19,973 bases of DNA from Bacteroidales bacterium UBA1217 (GTDB lineage: Bacteria; Bacteroidota; Bacteroidia; Bacteroidales; P3). Numbering within the stretch: the first letter of the stretch is position 1; each line of letters starts with the position of its first letter. The stretch is taken from assembly GCA_002309335.1 (NCBI GenBank), contig DBXH01000059.1, positions 33,159 through 53,131 of the forward strand, read 5' to 3'. Under the pieces are notes generated by a model. The model ran no database searches. It had not been told where the DNA came from and saw nothing but the letters and a program-made list of their open reading frames with translations. The translations under genes and the position numbers were made by a program. Positions 14,861 through 19,973 of the stretch are shown piece by piece.

Positions 14861-15520
14861 ATAGAAAGGATCGAGAAGCGTTGGCCAGAGGGTTCCGGCG
14901 CGGTCGTCGATAACAGTCATATGAAAGTCAAGCCAGCTATCGTCTCCGATGCGGTAACGCATTGAGGCGGAAAAGGCTGTTGCGTCAAGAGAAAGGGGAC
15001 CGGTGCCCATAAGCCAGGGATTGAGAATCATTCCCGTTGCCAGACTTCCGCCGATATGCAGCAGCGATGCCGACAACAGCAGTCGCTCGTTCACCTTGTA
15101 GGTTGCAGCAACGTCGACAGCGGCAGCGGCGCCTGGATTGCGCAAGGGAGCCATACTGCGCGCCTGAACACCACGAATGGTATAACCCTGAGGCATAAGT
15201 GAATAAGAGTTCATCATCGAGACCGATGCTGCGATTTTGAGTCGTTCGCTGGGGCGATAGATCACAGTTGGAGTTATGCCAAAGAGCGACGCCGACCCGT
15301 AGCGATTGCCTATTAACTCCGTGCCCATTGAGAGATGGAAATCCCATTTCTGCAACGTATCGTTCAGTTTACTCTTGTCCTTCAGCGGATGCATCGGTCG
15401 CGATGAAGCGGGGAGCGAAAGCGAAAGGTCGTCCGTCATAGAGACAACGCTATCCTTCTGTGCCGATGCGTGCAAAGGCAGCAATATGAATATCAGTAGA
15501 GTATAGCGAAGATATTTCAT
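14804..15520 (-). CDS. Predicted outer-membrane beta-barrel protein of unknown function
   Basis: Not recognised as a named family. The 238-residue product has a signal peptide (MKYLRYTLLIFILLPLHASAQ). A Ser/Asp-rich linker is followed by alternating strands typical of a small outer-membrane barrel (WDFHLSMGTELIGN, PTVIYRPSERLKIAASVSMM, AAVDVAATYKVNERLLLSASLLHIGG, ATAFSASMRYRIGD). The C-terminal residues after about 218 read FYSPFHSSFYSPFHTH, an imperfect 8-residue duplication encoded by repeat-like pyrimidine-rich DNA that includes the stop. That tail looks like an extension into spacer repeats rather than part of the fold. The gene sits 85 bp downstream of radA and 32 bp upstream of the aldo/keto reductase, all on one strand. 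Confidence 0.72.
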   Translation of the reverse strand: MKYLRYTLLIFILLPLHASAQKDSVVSMTDDLSLSLPASSRPMHPLKDKSKLNDTLQKWDFHLSMGTELIGNRYGSASLFGITPTVIYRPSERLKIAASVSMMNSYSLMPQGYTIRGVQARSMAPLRNPGAAAAVDVAATYKVNERLLLSASLLHIGGSLATGMILNPWLMGTGPLSLDATAFSASMRYRIGDDSWLDFHMTVIDDRAGTLWPTLLDPFYSPFHSSFYSPFHTHTLTY

Positions 15521-15525
15521 TTATT

Positions 15526-15557
15526 CGTGAATTCGTTGATGTATTAATTTGAGATAA
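15526..15557. repeat. Degenerate 8-bp tandem repeat upstream of the barrel-protein gene
   Basis: Units CGTGAATT, CGTTGATG, TATTAATT and TGAGATAA lie in tandem with period 8, starting 5 bp above the ATG at 15520. They resemble the GTGAATTT-type units at 14779-14826. Confidence 0.45.
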
Positions 15558-15605
15558 TATAACGGCGAAAAGGGGAAAAAATTATCCGTATGGTTACTTT
15601 TTTCA

Positions 15606-16982
15606 TTACGCGAATAGTGTTCTGAACGCCTCCTCTATCACCGACACCTCCACAATCTCTATTCCAAAGCGTTTCTTATTGAGCGAGCGGGCGTTGTATT
15701 TCGAAACAAAAATCTTCTCAAAACCAAGTCTGTCGGCCTCAGCTATGCGTTGTTCCACGCGGCTCACCGAGCGCACCTCGCCGCTCAAGCCCATCTCGGC
15801 GGCGAAACAATAGCGCGGTGAAACAGGAATATCCACATTCGACGACAGTATAGAGCACGCAACAGCAAGGTCTATGGCGGGGTCGCTCACCCGTATGCCG
15901 CCGGCAATGTTCAGAAACACATCCTTCGCGCCCAGTTTGAAGCCGCACCTCTTCTCGAGAACAGCCAGCAACATTGACAATCGTCTGAAATCAAAACCGT
16001 TGGCATTACGCTGCGGTGTTCCGTATACCGCTGAACTAACTAGCGACTGCACCTCGATAAACATCGGGCGAACACCCTCAAGGGTTGCAGCAACGGCACA
16101 CCCGCTAAGGTTCTCGTCGCGCTGCGAAAGCAGAAATTCCGATGGATTCTCCACCTCGCGCAAGCCGTCGCCCCGCATTTCAAAGATGCCAATCTCAGCC
16201 GTTGAGCCGAAACGGTTTTTCAGCGAACGCAGCATACGATAACCATAGTTGCGATCGCCCTCGAACTGCAGCACACAGTCAACAATGTGTTCCATCACCT
16301 TGGGCCCCGCAAGACTGCCTTCCTTAGTGATATGACCCACCAGCAACACCGGCACACCACTTTCCTTTGCATAACGCTGAAACTCAGCCGTACACTCGCG
16401 TATCTGCGAAATGCTGCCCGCCGACGAATCGATCATCTCCGTGCACACCGTCTGTATCGAGTCAACAATAAGAATATCCGGCCGCACAGCCTCAATATGT
16501 TCCATAATCCGCTGCGTCACAGTTTCCGACACAACATACAGTTCTCCGTTCCCTTTCTTTCCTTCTCCAAGCAAACGGTCAGCACGCATCTTTATCTGCT
16601 GCTCACTCTCCTCACCGCTAACATACAATATTCTCTTTCCAGGAATAGCCAAAGCTGTCTGCAGCAACAACGTAGACTTGCCTATGCCCGGCTCACCACC
16701 CAACAGCAGCAACGAACCAGGTACAATGCCGCCACCAAGCACACGGTCGAATTCGTCGCAGCCAGTGGCAATCCTCACCGTTTCGCTCGTCGACACCTCG
16801 TTGATAAGTTTCGGTTTCGATGCCGCAAGGCTACTCCTTTTTGTTCCAGCAGACGGTTTTGCTGCCTGAACCACCTCCTCGGTAAAGGTGTTCCACTTGC
16901 CGCATTCAGGGCATTTGCCTAGCCAAGAGCTTGATTGGTAGCCACATTCGCTACAGAAAAAATATGTTTTTGCTTTTGCCAT
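15606..16982 (-). CDS. radA: DNA repair/recombination protein RadA
   Basis: RadA (Sms) is a RecA-like ATPase that drives branch migration of recombination intermediates. The 458-residue length is normal. The N-terminal zinc finger is C10-x2-C13 with C24-x2-C27 (FFCSECG, GKCPECG). The Walker A motif GGEPGIGKST is at 95-104, the Walker B strand is LIVDS (171-175), and the RadA-specific KNRFGS motif is at 255-260. A Lon-like C-terminal domain follows (AGGIRVSDPAIDLAVACSIL, EMGLSGEVRSV). All key residues are intact. The ATG at 16982 gives the family-typical start MAKAKTYFFCSECG. No clear promoter box is seen in the 176-bp gap above it; the start is preceded by a pyrimidine-rich repeat instead. 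Confidence 0.97.
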   Translation of the reverse strand: MAKAKTYFFCSECGYQSSSWLGKCPECGKWNTFTEEVVQAAKPSAGTKRSSLAASKPKLINEVSTSETVRIATGCDEFDRVLGGGIVPGSLLLLGGEPGIGKSTLLLQTALAIPGKRILYVSGEESEQQIKMRADRLLGEGKKGNGELYVVSETVTQRIMEHIEAVRPDILIVDSIQTVCTEMIDSSAGSISQIRECTAEFQRYAKESGVPVLLVGHITKEGSLAGPKVMEHIVDCVLQFEGDRNYGYRMLRSLKNRFGSTAEIGIFEMRGDGLREVENPSEFLLSQRDENLSGCAVAATLEGVRPMFIEVQSLVSSAVYGTPQRNANGFDFRRLSMLLAVLEKRCGFKLGAKDVFLNIAGGIRVSDPAIDLAVACSILSSNVDIPVSPRYCFAAEMGLSGEVRSVSRVEQRIAEADRLGFEKIFVSKYNARSLNKKRFGIEIVEVSVIEEAFRTLFA

Positions 16983-16990
16983 TTTATTTA

Positions 16991-17040
16991 AAGGTTGAAA
17001 AGGTTAAAAGGGTTGAAAAGGTTAGAAGGGGTGGAAGGGG
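16991..17040. repeat. Purine-rich degenerate tandem repeat upstream of radA
   Basis: Plus-strand units AAGGTTGAA, AAGGTTAAAA, GGGTTGAAA, AGGTTAGAA, GGGGTGGAA follow one another with a period of 9-10 bp, ending 8 bp before the radA start codon. On the coding strand this is a CAACCTTTT-type pyrimidine tract in the leader. It resembles the GGTTG repeats at 12304-12373. Confidence 0.55.
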
Positions 17041-17098
17041 CAGCTAAAACATTATATTAGTAGTATAATTAGTTGAAATTGATAATTTTGAGAAGAGA

Positions 17099-17117
17099 TA
17101 CGCATAAATTATGCGTA
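17099..17117. terminator. Perfect 9-bp inverted repeat downstream of the U32 gene
   Basis: TACGCATAA-A-TTATGCGTA is a perfect palindrome with a 1-nt centre, 42 bp past the U32 stop. As RNA it would fold with an effective loop of 3 nt or more and 7-8 pairs. No T-run follows in the minus direction, so it is a weak terminator candidate and may instead be a protein binding site upstream of radA. Confidence 0.3.
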
Positions 17118-17156
17118 AACCCAGAATTAACCCAGAACTAACCCAGAGGAAACCCA
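17118..17156. repeat. 11-bp tandem repeat, 3.5 copies
   Basis: AACCCAGAATT (17118-17128), AACCCAGAACT (17129-17139), AACCCAGAGGA (17140-17150) and a half unit AACCCA (17151-17156) lie head to tail. They end 2 bp before the stop codon of the U32 gene and abut the palindrome at 17099-17117. Period 11 is close to one helical turn. Confidence 0.65.
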
Positions 17157-17158
17157 TA

Positions 17159-18403
17159 TCAAAAACAGTCCTCCACTTTGTCAATCCTGTAAAGTTTGTC
17201 GCCGCGATGCACGGGACGAGAAGTTGCAAAGCTGAAACGGTCGCCCTGCTTAACTTCCGGCACGGGATCGCGTTCCAGACGCAGTTCGTCGACAGCGGCA
17301 CGATACACACCCGTAGTTTCGCCAATAATCATAACCTCGTCGCCCGGGTGCAACATCTCGGCCGTCTGCATCTGCGCCTCGGCCACACCGATGCGGTTGA
17401 AATAATTCTTCACCAAGCCAAGATAAACCTTGTTTTCAGTAGCTTGGCTGCCATAACGTTCCGTCCATTCACCCATTTTGCGTCCCAGATAGTAACCGTC
17501 CCAAAAGCCTCGGTTGAACACCGTTGCAAGTCGCCGTTTCCAATCGGCAATCCGTTCGAGTGAATAACTACCGTCGGCAATAGCTTGTACCGCCTCCTTG
17601 TAGCATTCAGTAACCGTCTTCACATAGTCGGCGCTCCGTCCGCGGCCCTCAATCTTAAGCACCCGAACGCCAGCCTTAACGATTTTGTCGAGGAAATCAA
17701 TGGTACACAGATCTTTGGGCGACATAATATACTTATTGTCAACCACAAGTTCAATGTCCGATTCAAGATCCTTGACCAAGTATTCCCTGCGACACAGCTG
17801 GAGACATGCGCCGCGATTGGCGCTATAGTTGTAGTTGTCGAGGCTCAGATAGCATTTTCCGCTCACGCTCATACACAAGGCTCCGTGGGCAAAGACCTCG
17901 ATCTGAACCAATTCGCCCTTAGGACCGCGAATGTCGTTGTCGCGGATGAACTGAGTGATTTCAGCCACCTGGCGTAGCGGCAGCTCGCGGGCGGTGACCA
18001 TCACGTCGGCAAACTGGGCGTAGAAACGCACGGCCTCGGTGTTGCTGATGTTGCACTGGGTCGATATGTGTACCTCCACGCCGATGCTGCGGGCGTAGGT
18101 GATGACGGCGAGGTCGCTGGCGATGATGGCACTGACGCCCACACGCTTGGCGGCGTCGACCAGTTGGTGCATCTCGTCGATTTCGTGGTTGTAGATGATG
18201 GTGTTCACCGTCAGATAGGTTCGCACACCGTGCTGATGGGCTATGGAGCATATTCTCTCCAAATCCTCCAACCCGAAATTGGCTGCCGAGCGCGACCGCA
18301 TATTTAAGTTGCCGATGCCGAAATAGACGGCGTCGGCACCTGCCTGTATCGCCGCTGTCAAGCTCTCGTATGAGCCTACCGGCGACATAATTTCTATTTT
18401 CAT
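17159..18403 (-). CDS. U32 'peptidase' family protein, probable RNA hydroxylase
   Basis: A 414-residue cytoplasmic protein when started at the ATG at 18403 (MKIEIMSPVGSYESL), which matches the family N-terminus. A longer frame reaches 18472 but adds 23 AT-rich codons without family resemblance. The U32 signature is present exactly: EVFAHGALCMSVSGKCYLS at 169-187. Cysteines C177, C184, C200 and C204 are placed like the four that hold an iron-sulphur cluster in the family. E. coli members TrhP (YegQ) and RlhA (YdcP) hydroxylate tRNA wobble uridine and 23S rRNA C2501 using prephenate; the length here is nearer TrhP. The old peptidase label comes from a collagenase report (PrtC) and is doubtful. 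The exact RNA target is not determined by sequence. Confidence 0.9.
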   Translation of the reverse strand: MKIEIMSPVGSYESLTAAIQAGADAVYFGIGNLNMRSRSAANFGLEDLERICSIAHQHGVRTYLTVNTIIYNHEIDEMHQLVDAAKRVGVSAIIASDLAVITYARSIGVEVHISTQCNISNTEAVRFYAQFADVMVTARELPLRQVAEITQFIRDNDIRGPKGELVQIEVFAHGALCMSVSGKCYLSLDNYNYSANRGACLQLCRREYLVKDLESDIELVVDNKYIMSPKDLCTIDFLDKIVKAGVRVLKIEGRGRSADYVKTVTECYKEAVQAIADGSYSLERIADWKRRLATVFNRGFWDGYYLGRKMGEWTERYGSQATENKVYLGLVKNYFNRIGVAEAQMQTAEMLHPGDEVMIIGETTGVYRAAVDELRLERDPVPEVKQGDRFSFATSRPVHRGDKLYRIDKVEDCF

Positions 18404-18480
18404 TTCTGATTCTTTTGTTTCATACAAACGCGTTTTAATGTTTTTTATTATTTTTTTTATGTTCAAAAGCATAAAAAATG

Positions 18481-18488
18481 TATTTTTG
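18481..18488 (+). promoter_or_regulatory. Bacteroidota -7 box for the large surface-protein gene
   Basis: TATTTTTG, extended to TATTTTTGCA, matches the -7 consensus and lies 88 bp above the ATG at 18577. No clear TTTG is found 19 nt upstream. The box is in the divergent gap with the U32 gene. Confidence 0.5.
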
Positions 18489-18556
18489 CAACGCTTTTTT
18501 AGGATAAAAGCTAACTACTAAATATATAAAAATATATGACTATCATTTTCTTACAG

Positions 18557-18563
18557 AAAGGAG
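18557..18563 (+). promoter_or_regulatory. Shine-Dalgarno-like AAAGGAG before the surface-protein gene
   Basis: AAAGGAG is a near-perfect anti-16S match, unusual beside the weak starts elsewhere in the window. It lies 13 nt before the ATG at 18577, somewhat far, and no closer start codon is in frame. It supports 18577 as the real start. Confidence 0.45.
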
Positions 18564-18576
18564 CTGAACAAGCCAA

Positions 18577-19973
18577 ATGACTAAAAACAACAACAAACCA
18601 CTAATAATTCTACTCTTTTTGTCACTAATTCTGCTGTCATTTCAAGCGCAGGCACAAACCAACATCACCTCGCTGAGCAGCATCACAGACGCATCGGGTC
18701 AATATGTCATCACGCAGGACATTGACGCCAGCGGCTTCACGACAAGCATCGCCACTTTCAGCGGCACCCTCGAGGCTGCCATCGACCCAACAACCAATAT
18801 GCCTTACCGCATCACAGACCTCGATGCCCCGCTCTTTACCACTCTCTCCGGCACGGTGAAGAATCTGGTGCTTGAGAATGTTACCATTAGTGGAAACACT
18901 GGCGCCACCGGCGCTATTGCCTGCACTGCCAACAGTGCGGCTCGCATCTACAATGTGGGTATCCTCTCAGGCTCGGTGGGAGGCACCGGCAACACCGGCG
19001 GCTTGGTGGGCACCTTAGACGGCACCGCCCGCGTAGTCAACTGCTACTCTTTCGCCACCATCACCGGAGGCACCAATGTCGGCGGCATCGTGGGTTACAA
19101 CAGCCAGACGACCACCGCCGCAAGCATCAATACGATGGTGATGAACTGTATGTTCTACGGCGACATCACTGGCGGCACCACCGTCTCGCCCGTCTTTGGC
19201 GGCAACAATATCGCCAACCTGCAGGGCGGCCTCAACAGCTTCAACTACTACGCCTACGACGAGCTGCAGACCACAGCCATCAGCGACAACAAGTACAACA
19301 GCGCGCTCGCCGTCGAGGAGAAATTTCTGAAACGCCACGAGTTCTACCGTCTGCTGCTCAACAGCAATAAGAAACTGGCGGCATTCTACGTCACCGGCAA
19401 TGTTGCCGACGGCGGCCAGATGCTCAAGTGGGTGCTCGAGACCGCCGACCGCACAATCGACAACCCCAAGCCATATCCCATACTGAAGGCGCAGGGCTAC
19501 TACCCCTCCATCATCAACCCCGACTTTGCCAATGCCCCCGACAGCGCCACCGTGGGTCGCAACCACGGAGGCAAGGTGGGCCGCACCCTCTCGGTGACCA
19601 TCAGCAGCGCGCAGACCACCGGCGGCCAGACCAAGCCCACAGGGGCCACAATCACCACCTCGAGCCTGACGCTGCAGCGCACCGACAAGGACTTCGACCG
19701 CTTCAACTACAACTACGACAAGGTGCAGCTGCCCTACTACAACGACGTGGGCACGGGCAACTACACGGGCAACCGCGTGGTGACGGGCTGGAAGATTACG
19801 GCCATCACCGCCGTCGCCGATGACCCCTACACCTCGGCTAACTACCCCACCACAGGCATCAGGGACTTCCCCGACCATAACTATGCCGACCGCAAGAGTT
19901 CCAACAAAGACCTTTACTCTATAAGTGGTCGCGTTTTCTCGCAAGGAGCCTACTTCGACGTGCCCTACGGCGT
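18577..19973 (+). CDS. Large secreted GLUG-repeat surface protein, N-terminal part
   Basis: An open frame from ATG 18577 with no stop through the end of the window, giving 465 codons of a longer protein. Residues 1-26 are a signal peptide (LIILLFLSLILLSFQAQA). DIDASGF...FSGTLEAAI and PLFTTLSGTVKNLVLENV (about 48-102) match the usual opening of GLUG-repeat proteins, followed by GLUG-like units NTGGLVGTLDG (139-149) and NVGGIVGYN (167-175). A linker region rich in Tyr, Asn, Thr and Gly follows (about 210-465). Such proteins in Bacteroidota are often very long, surface-exposed and adhesin-like, and many carry a C-terminal sorting domain, which cannot be checked here. Codons are strongly GC-ending compared with the AT-rich leader. 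Function beyond cell-surface location is unknown. Confidence 0.85.
   Translation, partial: MTKNNNKPLIILLFLSLILLSFQAQAQTNITSLSSITDASGQYVITQDIDASGFTTSIATFSGTLEAAIDPTTNMPYRITDLDAPLFTTLSGTVKNLVLENVTISGNTGATGAIACTANSAARIYNVGILSGSVGGTGNTGGLVGTLDGTARVVNCYSFATITGGTNVGGIVGYNSQTTTAASINTMVMNCMFYGDITGGTTVSPVFGGNNIANLQGGLNSFNYYAYDELQTTAISDNKYNSALAVEEKFLKRHEFYRLLLNSNKKLAAFYVTGNVADGGQMLKWVLETADRTIDNPKPYPILKAQGYYPSIINPDFANAPDSATVGRNHGGKVGRTLSVTISSAQTTGGQTKPTGATITTSSLTLQRTDKDFDRFNYNYDKVQLPYYNDVGTGNYTGNRVVTGWKITAITAVADDPYTSANYPTTGIRDFPDHNYADRKSSNKDLYSISGRVFSQGAYFDVPYG

Noticed and set aside
15544..15606. A 20-codon minus-strand frame MKKVTIRIIFSPFRRYIISN whose ATG overlaps the radA stop (TAATG)
   Set aside because: The stop-start overlap is suggestive of coupling, but the peptide is very short, out of frame with the next gene, and runs into the 8-bp spacer repeat. 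Not enough to call a gene.
18404..18472. 23-codon N-terminal extension of the U32 gene
   Set aside because: AT-rich, no family resemblance; the ATG at 18403 gives the family-typical start.
19015..19944. A 309-codon minus-strand frame at the right edge
   Set aside because: It is antisense to the GLUG protein. Its Val/Gly/Ala-rich low-complexity product arises from the GC-rich third positions of the plus-strand codons.

Overview
The window looks like chromosomal DNA of a Bacteroidota bacterium, most likely of the order Bacteroidales. The grounds are the repeated Bacteroidota-type promoter boxes (TAnnTTTG, once with TTTG 19 nt upstream), weak or absent Shine-Dalgarno sequences before most genes, an RprX-like sensor kinase, a TonB-dependent receptor paired with a DUF4249 lipoprotein, and the start of a large GLUG-repeat surface protein. 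Genus and family cannot be read from this sequence. Genes are moderately GC-rich and the spacers are strongly AT-rich. No insertion sequence, phage gene, integrase, CRISPR array or rRNA was seen.

Layout. At the left edge, on the minus strand, a tight operon DUF1846 - mtnN - luxS (2778 to 103) carries the SAH detoxification/AI-2 pathway. The 5' end of a probable tRNA (24 to 1, cut by the window edge) follows it on the same strand. A 668-bp AT-rich spacer (2779-3446) with two identical 13-bp palindromes and a short direct repeat separates this operon from a divergent RprX-like histidine kinase (3447-4979) that has no adjacent response regulator. A solitary AT-rich secreted/membrane protein of unknown function follows (5068-5808) with its own promoter. 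Four minus-strand genes then form a probable operon (9743 to 5821): two secreted proteins of unknown function, an AtoE-type short-chain fatty-acid permease, and a metallo-beta-lactamase-fold lipoprotein of the OPHC2/lactonase type.

A symmetric divergent promoter region (9768-9808) then fires right into a TonB-dependent receptor and its DUF4249 lipoprotein partner (9873-13381), a likely outer-membrane uptake pair. The DUF4249 gene overlaps tail to tail by 41 bp with a Tat-exported iron-sulphur aldo/keto reductase (14771 to 13341). Upstream of that, all on the minus strand, are a small predicted outer-membrane barrel protein, radA (recombination/repair) and a U32 'peptidase' family enzyme, probably an RNA hydroxylase. 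The right edge holds the first 465 codons of a large GLUG-repeat secreted protein that runs off the window.

No clearly new multi-gene system is evident. The best leads are the twin palindromes beside the apparently orphan kinase, the leader hairpin and linkage of DUF1846 to mtnN-luxS, the secreted-unknown/AtoE/MBL operon, and a set of degenerate short-period tandem repeats in the spacers, one of which encodes the C-terminus of a gene.
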